DNA of 64,000 nt from DATAOG01 sp963782885 (GTDB lineage Bacteria; Pseudomonadota; Alphaproteobacteria; Geminicoccales; Geminicoccaceae): positions 1 through 64,000 of the forward strand of contig CAWALL010000023.1 of the NCBI GenBank assembly GCA_963782885.1. Direction: 5' to 3'. Each line of letters begins with the position of its first letter. Within the stretch, counting starts at the first letter, position 1. Below, in pieces: positions 55,577 to 64,000 of this stretch. Position numbers and translations under genes: made by a program. The notes below the pieces were generated by a model. The model had not been told where the DNA came from, ran no database searches, and was given only the letters and a program-made list of their open reading frames with translations.

Positions 55577-56004
55577 CAGGGCTGGCTCCGCGCCGTCTTC
55601 TGACCCTGGCCGGGCACCTCGGGCCAGGGTCCCGGCAGGGCGAGCCGCTCGGGTGGCTTGAGCCGGAGCGGGATCGCGCCCCCGGACGGCAGCAGGGCGG
55701 TCAGCGGCCGCTTCTCGAGGTCGAGGTCGGAGCGCAGCGGCACGTCGGTGATCCGCACGATCTGGCCGGGTTGCGCCGGCTGCAGCTTGAGATAGCCGCC
55801 CGCCAGGCGTGCGAGGCGCCCCGGCTGGTTGAGCAGCGCCCACTCGGCGCGCAGGCGGTTGAGCCTCGACCTCTCGGTGGCCGTCGCGACCTGCACCCCG
55901 CGCAACTCGTTCTCGAGCTGGCGCACCCGATCCTTGAGGACGTAGAGCCCGGACGCGGCGAGCAGCGCGATCAGGAGGCTGGCCAGCCCGAGCCGCACGG
56001 TCAT
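55576..56004 (-). CDS. ftsL: Cell division protein FtsL
   Basis: 142 aa. A short cytoplasmic N-terminus and one transmembrane helix (about 4-22) are followed by a leucine-zipper coiled coil (YVLKDRVRQLENELRGVQVA, then ERSRLNRLRAEWALLNQPGR) and a Pro-rich periplasmic tail. FtsL-type proteins pair with FtsB and FtsQ to activate FtsWI. The assignment rests on size, topology and position between rsmH and ftsI. It overlaps rsmH by four bases. Confidence 0.85.
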   Translation of the reverse strand: MTVRLGLASLLIALLAASGLYVLKDRVRQLENELRGVQVATATERSRLNRLRAEWALLNQPGRLARLAGGYLKLQPAQPGQIVRITDVPLRSDLDLEKRPLTALLPSGGAIPLRLKPPERLALPGPWPEVPGQGQKTARSQP

Positions 56005-56981
56005 GCCGGCGCCTCCGGGTCGGGCAGCCGTTCGGCGGCGCGCAGTCGTGCCGAGCGGGCGCGCGGGTTGGCGGCTAGCTCCGCCGGACCGGGCCGGACG
56101 GGATGGCGGTAGAGCGGGCGGAAGCGGGCGGCCGCGGGTCCGCCGGGCGGCTCGGGCAGATGGCGCGAAGGCCGCGGCAGGGCGCCGCTGCGCGCGGCGA
56201 GGAACTGCTTGACCGGCCGGTCCTCGAGCGAGTGGAAGGCGACCACCACCAGGCGGCCGCCGGGCCCGAGTAGCTGCTCGGCCGCGACCAGCGCCTGCTC
56301 CAGCTCGGCCAGCTCGTCGTTGACCTCGATGCGCAAGGCCTGGAAGGTGCGGGTCGCGGGATCGATCCGGCCGCCAGTGCGGCCGACCGCGGCGGCGACC
56401 AGCTGGGCGAGTTCGCGGGTCCGCTCGATCGGCGCGCGCCGGCGCCGCTCGACGACGGCCCGCGCGATCCGGCGCGCCGCCGGCTCCTCGCCATAGCGGT
56501 AGAGCAGGTTGGCGAGGGCCATCTCATCGGCTTGGTTGACCAGATCGGCGGCGCTGCGGCCGGCGCCGGACATGCGCATGTCGAGCGGGCCGTCGGCCAT
56601 GAACGAGAAGCCGCGGGCCGGATCGTCGAGCTGCGCCGACGACAGTCCGAGATCGAGAACTATGCCGTCCAGCCGCGGCACGCCGGCGGCCGTGAGCAGC
56701 TCCGCCATGTCGCCGAAGCGGCCCTCGAGCATGCTGAAGCGCGCCTGCTCGGCGGCCAGGCGCCGGCCGCGGGCGACCGCGTCCGGGTCGCGGTCGAGGC
56801 CGAGCACCCGGCCGGCGCCCGCCGCCAGGATCGCCCGGCTGTAGCCGCCGGCGCCGAAGGTGGCATCCAGATAGACGCCGCCGGGCCGCACGGCGAGCGC
56901 CGCCAGCATCTCCGACAGCAGCACGGGAACGTGGCGGCCGGCAGCAGGATCGGCGGTTCTGGTCAACGCGAGCGCAATCAA
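56001..56981 (-). CDS. rsmH: 16S rRNA m4C1402 methyltransferase RsmH (MraW)
   Basis: 326 aa SAM-dependent enzyme that methylates C1402 in the ribosomal P site. HVPVLLSEMLAALAV opens the fold. LDATFGAGGYSRAILAAG is the SAM loop, and LDLGLSSAQLDDPARGFSFM is the family signature. FQALRIEVNDELAELEQAL and VVVAFHSLEDRPVKQFL follow. The start appears to be TTG at 56981, with no clear Shine-Dalgarno. It is the first recognisable gene of the dcw cluster because mraZ was not found. Confidence 0.94.
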   Translation of the reverse strand: MIALALTRTADPAAGRHVPVLLSEMLAALAVRPGGVYLDATFGAGGYSRAILAAGAGRVLGLDRDPDAVARGRRLAAEQARFSMLEGRFGDMAELLTAAGVPRLDGIVLDLGLSSAQLDDPARGFSFMADGPLDMRMSGAGRSAADLVNQADEMALANLLYRYGEEPAARRIARAVVERRRRAPIERTRELAQLVAAAVGRTGGRIDPATRTFQALRIEVNDELAELEQALVAAEQLLGPGGRLVVVAFHSLEDRPVKQFLAARSGALPRPSRHLPEPPGGPAAARFRPLYRHPVRPGPAELAANPRARSARLRAAERLPDPEAPA

Positions 56982-57475
56982 AGCCGGCCAGCCTCATGCT
57001 CGAAATGCCACGAAGACTTGGCGATTGCCATCACGCTGTAGTCACCCAAGGTATTGCCGTCCGAGTTCCCCGGTACGTGCGGTATTCGTCGACCCGCATC
57101 TCCATCTTTACCGTGCCGACAAAGAAGGAGCGTCGCCCCGACCGCAGGATCTGCGACGCGGCAGGTCGAAATGACGAGACATCGGCAGTTCGATCGGGAA
57201 CGCGTTGCCGCACGACTTGCCCTTGACCATGGTTGCACTTTAGCGGGCGGGAACTTTCACCCTATAGTTAAGGCCGCGCGCAGTCAAGGCCCATTTCCAA
57301 GAATCTCCTATAACCTACTGAATCCTCGTCAGAAAACTGCCAAGGCCTCCGCTATGGCGTGGGTCCATCGCCGTGCCCGGTGCAAGAAGAGCTCGAGACC
57401 AGGCAAATTCCGGCCTCGTGTTCTACTTTTGTTCCTCTACCGTCGCGAGAGAACGTCCCGGTCGAGCCCGGAGAT
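56982..57475. other. Leader region between rnpB and the dcw cluster, mraZ absent
   Basis: About 490 bp less GC-rich than its surroundings. It holds the candidate dcw promoter (57261-57287) and a leader of about 275 bases to rsmH. mraZ normally sits here, but no frame gives its DxKGRxxxP repeats. A short minus-strand stretch, FFVGTVKMEMRVDEYR, only faintly recalls the MraZ start. No rho-independent terminator was recognised downstream of rnpB. Confidence 0.5.
57261..57287 (-). promoter_or_regulatory. Candidate promoter of the dcw cluster
   Basis: On the minus strand, TTGACT (57287-57282), a 15-base spacer and TATAGG (57266-57261). The spacing is two bases short of ideal, but both boxes stand out in this GC-rich context and the region is the only promoter-like one upstream of rsmH. 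Confidence 0.4.
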
Positions 57476-57894
<419 letters not shown>

Positions 57895-57896
57895 GG

Positions 57897-58622
57897 TTAG
57901 ATGTCGGGTCGCCCGCTGCCCGCTTCAAGCGCCCGGAGCGCCGCCAGCAGGCCGTCGAGGCGCGCCCGCGTGCCCGCGTCCGGATCGCCGTCGACCCGCT
58001 CCGGCCGGAAATGCCGCTGGAAGGCGGTGATCGCGAGCCGGGTCGCCTCGTCGAGCCGGCCGTGGCGCGGCACCGGGTAGCCGACCTCGGCGAGCTCGGC
58101 CTGCAGTTGCGCGATGCCGCGCGGCCGGCCGGGGCCTGGCGCCGGCCACAGGCCGATCCCGGCGGCGGCGAGCCGCGCCCAGTCGAACAGCTCGCCCGGA
58201 TCCTGCTTGCGCTCCGGGGCCACGTCGCTGTGGCCGAGGACGCGCCATGCCGGGATCCGCCAGCGGCCGAGGATCCCCTGGCAGAGCTCGATGCAGGCGG
58301 CGTACTGCGGCTCGGGAAAGGCACGATAGCCCCATTCGTGGCCGGGATTGACCAGCTCGATCCCGATCGAGCGGTCGTTCAGGTGGCTCTGACCCCGCCA
58401 CGAGCTGACGCCGGCGTGCCAGGCGCGGGTGGTTTCCGGCACCAGGGCGACGACCGTGCCGTCCTCGTCGATCAGGTAGTGGGCGCTGACCTTGGCGACT
58501 GGATCCACCAGCCGCGCGAGCGCCGCCTCCGCGCTCGGCATGCCGGTATAGTGCAGGAGCAGGAGATCGACCGGGCAGCCCGGCGGCCGCGGATCGGCGT
58601 TCGGCGACGGCTGCAGGCGCAC
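57897..58622 (-). CDS. N-acetylmuramoyl-L-alanine amidase (AmiD/AmpD type)
   Basis: 241 aa zinc amidase (Amidase_2), cleaving the MurNAc-L-Ala bond in peptidoglycan turnover. Zinc ligands are suggested by VDLLLLHYTG (first His), LGHSDVAPERKQDPGELF (second His and Asp), and the core HYLIDEDGTVVALVPE with SIGIELVNPGHEWGY. The last ~70 residues (ELAEVGYPVPRHGRLDEATR onward) look like a peptidoglycan-binding domain. There is no obvious signal peptide, so a cytoplasmic recycling role like AmpD is possible, although the added binding domain is AmiD-like. It follows the DUF4175 gene by 26 bp. Confidence 0.88.
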   Translation of the reverse strand: MRLQPSPNADPRPPGCPVDLLLLHYTGMPSAEAALARLVDPVAKVSAHYLIDEDGTVVALVPETTRAWHAGVSSWRGQSHLNDRSIGIELVNPGHEWGYRAFPEPQYAACIELCQGILGRWRIPAWRVLGHSDVAPERKQDPGELFDWARLAAAGIGLWPAPGPGRPRGIAQLQAELAEVGYPVPRHGRLDEATRLAITAFQRHFRPERVDGDPDAGTRARLDGLLAALRALEAGSGRPDI

Positions 58623-58648
58623 CCCTGCCGATCCGAAAGGACTCCGCC

Positions 58649-61258
58649 TCAGAAGCGACGCAACAGGCGTTGCAGGTAGTCGAGCTCCTCGGTCGGGCGC
58701 TGGCGATCGCTGGCCCGGCGCTGCAACTCCTCCAGAATCGAGCGCGCCTTGCCGAGATCGAGCTCGGTCGGCACCTTCTCGCCCCAGAGGTCGACGCCGC
58801 CTTGGTTGTAGGTCGACCGGCCGAGCGGGTCCCGGTTGTTGGGCGCCTGGCCATATTGCTGACCCGGCATCCGACCCTGGCCCTCGCCGTACATGCGCTG
58901 CATCTCCTGCATCATCGCCTGGCCGCCCTGGCGCAGCTGGTCGAGTGCCTGGCTCTGCGGGTCGACCGCCTGATCGGGCGCACCGGCGTTGAGGGCGTCG
59001 CGGGCGGCGCGCATCGCGAGTTCGGCCTCGCCCAGGCTGCGCGGGATCTGCGCGCCGGCTTCGCCGATCTTGCGCATCAGCTCGCCGAGCGCGCGCCGCA
59101 GCGCGTCCTGATCCGTGGCCATCTGGCCGAGCTCACCGCCCGGCTGCATCTGGCCCTGGCCCATCTGGCCCATCTGGCCCTGCTGGCCCATCTGGCTCTG
59201 CTGACCCATCCGGCCCTGCCGACCCATCTGGCCCTGCCGACCCATCTGGCCCTGTTGGCCCATCTGGTCCTGTTGACCCTGCTGCTCGCCCTGCTGGCCG
59301 AACTGGTCCTGCTGCTCCTGCTGTCCGCTGCGGCGGGTCATGCCGAAGGTCTGATCGAGCAGCTTCTGCTGTTGCTGGATCATCTTCTGCAGCTGACTCA
59401 TCATCTGCTGGCCCTGCTGCATCTGGCCGTTCTTCGCGACCTGGAGGTTCTCCAAAAGATCCTGCAGCTGCGCCAGCATCTGCTGGGCCGCGTCCCGGGC
59501 GCCGGTCTTGATCATCTCCCGGATCTTGTCCAGCATCTGCTGCAGATCCTGGCGCTCGACCTGGATCGCGTTCGGATCGGTCGGTTGCGCCTGCTGCTGC
59601 TGGTCGGCCTGCTGCGACTGGGCCTGACGGGCGAGCGCGTCGAGATACTCGTTCATCGCGCGCTGCAGCTCGGACATCAACCGCTCGAGCTCCTGGTCGC
59701 TGGCACCCTTGGCCAGCGCGTCCTTGAGCGCCTGCTGGAGCTGGCGCAGATCGCGCTCGGCGAGCGACACGCTGCCGTCCTCGAGGTGGAGGGCGGTGTC
59801 CCAGAGCAGCGCCAGGACGTCATCGAACGCCTTGCCGTCCTGATCGTACAGCAGGCGCATCATCGCCGAGCGCAGCGCCAGATAGACCGCGGTGTCGTTC
59901 TGGAACGCCGCCGGCGCGCGGCTCAGCTGGTCGAGCGCGGCGACCACGTCGTTGCTCTGCTCCGGCTCGGCGGCCAGGCGGCGGCGCTGCTCGATGATCG
60001 CGCGCGCGATCGGATGCTGGAACGGCCGCGACGGCAGCACGATCTCCTGCGGCTCGCTCTGGCCGTGCTGAGCGATGCCGTCGACCGCCTCGAGCCGGAT
60101 CACGACCGGCAGCCCGGCCCAGGGGTGCGGGGTCAGGTCGACGTAGCCGGCATCATCGATCTGGGTGGTGCCGCCGGCCGGCCGCATCAGCTCGATCCGC
60201 TCGACCTTGTCGTCATGACCGACCCGGTTCATCAGCAGCGCGATGCTGGTGATCCCGTAATCGTCGCTGGCCTTGAACTGGGACCGCAGCACGCCCCGAT
60301 GTGTGGCGCTCGGCGGCTCGCCGAACTCGATGGTCGGCGGCTGGTCCGGCACCGCCTCGATCTGCCAGGCGCCGAGCGACTCGTCGGCGCTGCCGATCCG
60401 CAGCTCGCCCGACTGATTGATCACCAGGCTGGCCTCGGCGCTCTCGTCGGCGATCGCGACGAACGGCTTAGTCTTCTGGTCGAGACCGATCGAATAGCTC
60501 GGCGCCGGCCCGCGGATGTGATGGAGCTGGGCGAGCGCCTCGCTGCCGGCCGGCAAGGGAACCTTGCCCGGCGCCCGGACCACGACCGGAGCGCCCGGCG
60601 CGGGGCGCTCGGCCTCGAGCCGCACCGGCGGCTTGCCGGTGTAGAGCGGCGGCGTGACCCAGAGCGTGAGCTCGACCGGAACCTCGGCCGCGGGCGCGCC
60701 GCGCCGCAGCTCGAAGGCCTGGAGCAGACGCTTGGGCACCATGCCGCCGGCCTCGACCAGGGCCACGAGCAGAACGAGCAGCAGGGCGGCGCGCAACGCC
60801 CAGGGATCGCGCCTGGGCAGGTCCGAGCGCGGCGGCCCGACCCGGAGCTGCCGGAGCGCCCGCGCCAGCCGCTCCTGATGCCGCCGCCAGAGCGAGCTGG
60901 TCGCAGGGTCGTCCTCGCCCCCGGACAGCCGGTCGCCGAGCGAGCGCAGCGGTTGATGCGCGAGCGCGTTGACCCGCTCCAGCCGCCGCAGGCCGGCGCC
61001 CGGCTCCGGCCAGCGCAGGCCGGCGCGCGCGCCCCACAGCGTCCACATCAGACCGCCCGCCAGCAGGATCAGCGCGAGCCCGTGCAACCAGCCCGGCAGC
61101 AGGGCCCAGAGCCCGAGCAGACTGACGACCAGGAAGACGCCGATCAGCGCCAGGCTTGGCCAGAGCGCCACCCACGCCGCTTCGAACGCAGTCGCCGCCC
61201 GCGCCAGAAGCACCCGGCGGCGAAATCCAAAGCTGCGTCTCGGATCGGCATCGCTCAT
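58649..61258 (-). CDS. DUF4175 / TIGR02302 family membrane protein
   Basis: 869 aa protein of unknown function, common in alphaproteobacteria. Two N-terminal transmembrane helices (about 30-75) and a third (about 155-172, LRAALLLVLLVALVEAGGMV) anchor it. The large periplasmic part has a beta-rich region (PVELTLWVTPPLYTGKPPVR, IEFGEPPSATHRGVLRSQFK). A helical, Gln-rich segment (about 540-700) with tandem MGQQGQ-like repeats follows. The C-terminus has NQGGVDLWGEKVPTELDLGK and ends in DYLQRLLRRF, typical of the family. It overlaps lysA by four bases. An envelope role is inferred from its operon partners. Confidence 0.85.
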   Translation of the reverse strand: MSDADPRRSFGFRRRVLLARAATAFEAAWVALWPSLALIGVFLVVSLLGLWALLPGWLHGLALILLAGGLMWTLWGARAGLRWPEPGAGLRRLERVNALAHQPLRSLGDRLSGGEDDPATSSLWRRHQERLARALRQLRVGPPRSDLPRRDPWALRAALLLVLLVALVEAGGMVPKRLLQAFELRRGAPAAEVPVELTLWVTPPLYTGKPPVRLEAERPAPGAPVVVRAPGKVPLPAGSEALAQLHHIRGPAPSYSIGLDQKTKPFVAIADESAEASLVINQSGELRIGSADESLGAWQIEAVPDQPPTIEFGEPPSATHRGVLRSQFKASDDYGITSIALLMNRVGHDDKVERIELMRPAGGTTQIDDAGYVDLTPHPWAGLPVVIRLEAVDGIAQHGQSEPQEIVLPSRPFQHPIARAIIEQRRRLAAEPEQSNDVVAALDQLSRAPAAFQNDTAVYLALRSAMMRLLYDQDGKAFDDVLALLWDTALHLEDGSVSLAERDLRQLQQALKDALAKGASDQELERLMSELQRAMNEYLDALARQAQSQQADQQQQAQPTDPNAIQVERQDLQQMLDKIREMIKTGARDAAQQMLAQLQDLLENLQVAKNGQMQQGQQMMSQLQKMIQQQQKLLDQTFGMTRRSGQQEQQDQFGQQGEQQGQQDQMGQQGQMGRQGQMGRQGRMGQQSQMGQQGQMGQMGQGQMQPGGELGQMATDQDALRRALGELMRKIGEAGAQIPRSLGEAELAMRAARDALNAGAPDQAVDPQSQALDQLRQGGQAMMQEMQRMYGEGQGRMPGQQYGQAPNNRDPLGRSTYNQGGVDLWGEKVPTELDLGKARSILEELQRRASDRQRPTEELDYLQRLLRRF
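59146..59275 (-). repeat. Imperfect tandem repeat encoding MGQQGQ units
   Basis: About seven degenerate 18-bp units (minus strand ATGGGCCAGCAGGGCCAG and variants) inside the DUF4175 gene. They encode alternating Met-Gly-Gln/Arg-Gln-Gly-Gln blocks. Adjacent sequence to about 59400 is also Gln-rich but less regular. Confidence 0.7.
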
Positions 61259-62562
61259 GCCAATTCTCCTCGCTCGCTAGCCGCACCGCGCTCCGCTGGC
61301 GACGCCAACCACGGCGGCAAACCTTCGTCGGCGAACTGCGCGGCCGGCTCGATGCGCGGCTTGACCACGGCGTAGCGCGGCCCGTCGACCAACACCTCCG
61401 CCGCCACCGGCCGTGAGTTGTAGTCGGACGCCATGACCGCACCATAAGCACCCACGCCGGTTAAGACTATCAGATCTTCGGCCGCCAGTGGGGGGAAATC
61501 GCGCCGGCGCGCGAAAACGTCGGTGCTCTCGCAGACCGGTCCGGCCAGATCCGCCGGCTGCAGCGGCACCCCGACCGCTGGTTGGGCGACCGGCAGGACG
61601 GCGTGATAGGCGTCGTAAAGCGCGGGTCGCAGCAGATTGTTCATGCCGGCGTCGACCACGATGCAGGGCCGCTCGGCACCGGGCTTGACGTAGAGCACCT
61701 TGGCCAGCAGCACGCCCAATTCGGCGACCAGCCACCGCCCCGGCTCGAAGACCAGCTCGAGCTCGAGCCCGGCGGTCAGCCCGCGGATCAGCGCCGCGTA
61801 GCCCTCCAGATCCAGCTCGGGCTCGGCCTGGTAGCGGACCCCGAGGCCGCCGCCGAGGTCGAGCCGCCGGATGTCGATCCCGGAGCGGCGCAGCGTCCCG
61901 ACCAGCTCGACCCCGCGCCGGTACGCGGCCTCGAACGGTGCCAGGCTCAGGATCTGCGAGCCGATGTGCAGGTGGAGCCCGACGATCTCGATCCCGGCCA
62001 GGCGGCTCGCGAGATCGTAGACCTCGAGCGCCTGGTCGTAGGCGATCCCGAACTTGTCGTGGCGCCGGCCGGTGCTGATCTTGTCGTGGGTGTCCGCGGC
62101 GACGTCGGGGTTGATCCGGAGCGCCACCGGCGCCCGCCGCCGGCGCGCCGCAGCGACCTCGCCGAGCACGATCAGCTCCGGCACCAATTCGACGTTGAAC
62201 TGAGCGATCTCGGCGTCCAGTGCCAGGACCATCTCATCGCGGCTCTTGCCGACGCCGGAAAAGACAATGCGCGTCGGTGACACTCCGGCCGCCAGCGCCC
62301 GCTGCAGCTCGCCGCCCGAGACCACCTCGGCACCGGCGCCCTCCGCCGCCAGCGTCCGGATCACCGCGAGATTGCTGTTCGCCTTGAGCGCGTAGCAGAG
62401 CATCGCCGGCTGGCCCGCGAAGGCCGCGAAGAAGCGCCGGACCCGCGCCCGCATGCCGGCCGAGGCGTAGACGTAGGCGGGCGTGCCGACCGCGGCCGCG
62501 ATCTCGGCAAGCGGCACGTCCTCGGCGCACAGCCGGCCATCGCGATAGACGAAATCGCTCAT
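61255..62562 (-). CDS. lysA: Diaminopimelate decarboxylase
   Basis: 435 aa PLP enzyme that decarboxylates meso-DAP to lysine. The barrel has the PLP Lys in MLCYALKANSNLAVIRTLAA, GAEVVSGGELQRAL and FSGVGKSRDEMVLAL. HDKISTGRRHDKFGI and LGGGLGVRYQ (phosphate loop) follow, as does FEPGRWLVAELGVLL. The C-terminal half completes the dimer site with CESTDVFARRRDFP and GAYGAVMASDYNSRP. It overlaps the lptM stop (ATGA) and the DUF4175 start by four bases. Confidence 0.96.
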   Translation of the reverse strand: MSDFVYRDGRLCAEDVPLAEIAAAVGTPAYVYASAGMRARVRRFFAAFAGQPAMLCYALKANSNLAVIRTLAAEGAGAEVVSGGELQRALAAGVSPTRIVFSGVGKSRDEMVLALDAEIAQFNVELVPELIVLGEVAAARRRRAPVALRINPDVAADTHDKISTGRRHDKFGIAYDQALEVYDLASRLAGIEIVGLHLHIGSQILSLAPFEAAYRRGVELVGTLRRSGIDIRRLDLGGGLGVRYQAEPELDLEGYAALIRGLTAGLELELVFEPGRWLVAELGVLLAKVLYVKPGAERPCIVVDAGMNNLLRPALYDAYHAVLPVAQPAVGVPLQPADLAGPVCESTDVFARRRDFPPLAAEDLIVLTGVGAYGAVMASDYNSRPVAAEVLVDGPRYAVVKPRIEPAAQFADEGLPPWLASPAERGAASERGELA

Positions 62563-62735
62563 GGCTTGGCCTGGGGCTCAGGCTGAGGTTGGGCTTCGGG
62601 CTCGGCCTTCTGGCTGTCATCACCGGTCTCGCCCGCCTTCGGCAGGCGCAGCGGGCCCTTCTTGCCACAGGCGGCGAGCACACCGAGCGGCAGCAAGGCG
62701 AGCACCAGCCGGCGCGCCGCGGCCGGACGCTTCAT
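62559..62735 (-). CDS. lptM: LPS-assembly lipoprotein LptM (YifL family)
   Basis: 58 aa lipoprotein. The signal ends LGVLAAC, and the mature start CGKKGPLRLPKA is the LptM signature. A short Pro/Gln/Glu-rich tail follows. In E. coli, LptM helps the LptDE translocon mature. Its place directly before lysA is the common proteobacterial arrangement. The ATG at 62735 gives a normal signal peptide and lies four bases after the small upstream ORF; an ATG at 62762 in frame would add nine polar residues. Confidence 0.85.
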   Translation of the reverse strand: MKRPAAARRLVLALLPLGVLAACGKKGPLRLPKAGETGDDSQKAEPEAQPQPEPQAKP

Positions 62736-62739
62736 ACGC

Positions 62740-62868
62740 TCAGTGGACGAAGATTCCGACATGGCTGCTGATGCTTGCCAAGCCGCTCTGCAGACCGAGC
62801 GTGAGGTCGCCGACGTGCAGGCTGCTCATCACCGAGCAGCCGCCGAGCAGGAGGCTCAGGAGCATCAT
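62740..62868 (-). CDS. Putative 42-residue lipoprotein
   Basis: A small frame with a double ATG, a short hydrophobic run and a lipobox-like LLLGGC (Cys residue 11), then a mature part (SVMSSLHVGDLTLGLQSGLA and a tail ending HVGIFVH). It starts 32 bases after the argH stop, has TGGAGG immediately upstream, and stops four bases before the lptM ATG, which suits translational coupling. The positively charged n-region of a normal signal peptide is absent, which weakens the case. No family recognised. Confidence 0.4.
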   Translation of the reverse strand: MMLLSLLLGGCSVMSSLHVGDLTLGLQSGLASISSHVGIFVH

Positions 62869-62900
62869 CCTCCAGACCAGGGTGAAAGTTCCGCGGCCGA

Positions 62901-64000
62901 TCACAGATACCGCGCCCGCGCCGCCGCGACCGCTGCCTGCACCCGGACCGGCGCCGTCCCGCCGAAGCTGGTGCGCGAGGCGACCGACTGCGCGACGGTC
63001 AGGACCTGGAGCGCCTCGGCCGTGATCCGGGGCTCGATCGCCTGCAGCTCGGCGAGTTCGAGGCGCTCGAGGCCGACGCCCAGCGCCTCGGCACGGCGCA
63101 CGACCTGGGCGGCGATCCCATGAGCGGCACGGAACGGCAGGTCCAGCGCCCGCACCAGCCAGTCCGCGAGATCGGTCGCGGTCGTGTAGCCGACCGCGGC
63201 CGCGGTCGCGAGCCGCGCAGTATCGACGGTCATGCCCGCGATCATAGCGGCCAGCGCGGCCAGGCAAAGGGCCAAGCTGTCGGCGGCGTCGAACACCGGC
63301 TCCTTATCCTCCTGCAAGTCCTTGGCGTAGGCGAGCGGCAGACCCTTCAGGACGATCAGCAGAGCGTTCAGGCCGCCGATCACCCGGCCGGCCTTGGCGC
63401 GCACCAGCTCGGCGGCATCGGGATTGCGCTTCTGCGGCATGATCGAGCTGCCGCTCGAGAACTCCTCGGCCATGCGCACGAAGGCGAACTGTGGGGTCGA
63501 CCAGAGCACCAGCTCCTCGGCGAGCCGCGACAGATGGACCGCCGTGATCGCCGCCGCGGCCAGGAACTCGAGCGCGAAATCGCGGTCCGAGACCGCGTCG
63601 ATCGAATTGGCGGCGGGGCGCTCGAAGCCGAGCTCCTTGGCGGTCTGGTCGCGATCGATCGGGAAGCTGGTGCCGGCGAGCGCGGCCGCGCCGAGCGGGC
63701 ATTCGTTGAGGCGCGCGCGGGCGTCCGCGAACCGGCCGCGATCGCGCCCGAGCATCTCGACATAGGCCAAAAGATGATGGCCGAGCGTGACCGGCTGGGC
63801 GGCCTGCAGGTGGGTGAAGCCCGGCATGACCGAGCCGCTGTGCTCCTCGGCGCGCGCCAGCAGCGCCGCCTGCAGCTCGCGCAGCAGGCCGTCGGTGCGG
63901 TCGATTGCGGCGCGCACCCAGAGCCGGAAGTCGGTCGCGACCTGATCGTTGCGCGAGCGCGCGGTATGCAGCTTGCGGCCGGGCTCGCCGATCAGCTCCG
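62901..64000 (-). CDS. argH: Argininosuccinate lyase, C-terminal part (cut by window edge)
   Basis: About 366 residues in the window; the start lies beyond the right edge. The enzyme splits argininosuccinate into arginine and fumarate. The visible part starts with ELIGEPGRKLHTARSRNDQV, which contains the conserved HTARSRND. MPGFTHLQAAQPVTLGHHLL (catalytic-His region) and the superfamily signature GSSIMPQKRNPDAAELVRAK follow, and the C-terminal domain is complete. Downstream on the same strand are the small lipoprotein, lptM and lysA. Confidence 0.96.
   Translation of the reverse strand, partial: ELIGEPGRKLHTARSRNDQVATDFRLWVRAAIDRTDGLLRELQAALLARAEEHSGSVMPGFTHLQAAQPVTLGHHLLAYVEMLGRDRGRFADARARLNECPLGAAALAGTSFPIDRDQTAKELGFERPAANSIDAVSDRDFALEFLAAAAITAVHLSRLAEELVLWSTPQFAFVRMAEEFSSGSSIMPQKRNPDAAELVRAKAGRVIGGLNALLIVLKGLPLAYAKDLQEDKEPVFDAADSLALCLAALAAMIAGMTVDTARLATAAAVGYTTATDLADWLVRALDLPFRAAHGIAAQVVRRAEALGVGLERLELAELQAIEPRITAEALQVLTVAQSVASRTSFGGTAPVRVQAAVAAARARYL

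Noticed and set aside
57031..57213. Minus-strand FFVGTVKMEMRVDEYR as a possible MraZ start.
   Set aside because: The DxKGRxxxP motif and the second MraZ repeat are missing in all frames; the resemblance is too short.
58670..61375. A 901-codon plus-strand frame rich in Leu/Ala/His, looking like a membrane protein.
   Set aside because: It is the antisense of the Gln-rich DUF4175 gene; CTG/CAG mirror codons create the Leu runs.

Overview
The window is about 64 kb of very GC-rich DNA (roughly 68-70% by eye). It reads as the chromosome of an alphaproteobacterium, probably in or near the Rhodospirillales/Geminicoccales. The reasons are the order rsmH-ftsL-ftsI-murE-murF-mraY-murD-ftsW-murG-murC-murB-ddl-ftsQ-ftsA-ftsZ-lpxC followed by bamD-recN-ligA, a long alphaproteobacterial FtsZ, a DUF4175/TIGR02302 membrane protein, a PraR-type XRE regulator and an A-type RNase P RNA. 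The species assignment is inference. No tRNA, rRNA, CRISPR array, transposase or prophage was seen.

Left part (1-26 kb), metabolic and accessory. The first 2.2 kb holds two frame-broken genes: a T5orf172-type protein running in from the left edge, and a 5'-nucleotidase-like phosphoesterase with several indels. Next comes a type I glutamine synthetase homologue that has lost most metal-binding residues. A plus-strand trio follows (maleylacetate reductase, beta-ketoadipyl-CoA thiolase, VOC ring-cleaving dioxygenase) that fits hydroquinone-type aromatic catabolism. After it come an ATC-hydrolase-like protein, an aspartate-dehydrogenase-like protein, a probably exported deaminase and a ChaA-type antiporter. 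A five-gene branched-chain-type ABC importer (10.9-16.4 kb) is interrupted by a mntA-hepT nucleotidyltransferase/HEPN toxin-antitoxin pair. A frame-shifted membrane patatin and an orphan glcE diverge around a perfect CRP-type palindrome. Then come a lipoprotein, a GST, a vapC remnant, and an overlapping operon of queG, an SDR-like epimerase and a GH30-like lipoprotein hydrolase.

Middle (25-38 kb): alpha/beta hydrolase, glycosyltransferase, thrS, infC, an aminopeptidase P with an extra N-terminal segment, a CMD/AhpD-like protein, then on the minus strand a small membrane protein, ligA, recN and bamD. A plus-strand XRE regulator sits between bamD and lpxC.

Right part (38-64 kb): lpxC, then a strong terminator, then the division and cell-wall (dcw) cluster on the minus strand from rsmH (56.98 kb) to ftsZ (39.2 kb). 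Almost every junction overlaps by 1-34 bases, which implies tight translational coupling. mraZ was not found upstream of rsmH. Further upstream lie rnpB and a second minus-strand operon: argH (cut by the right edge), a 42-residue putative lipoprotein, lptM, lysA, DUF4175 and an AmiD-type amidase. Envelope work dominates this half: mDAP supply (lysA), precursor synthesis (mur genes, ddl, mraY), polymerisation and division (fts genes), lipid A (lpxC), outer membrane assembly (bamD) and recycling (amidase).
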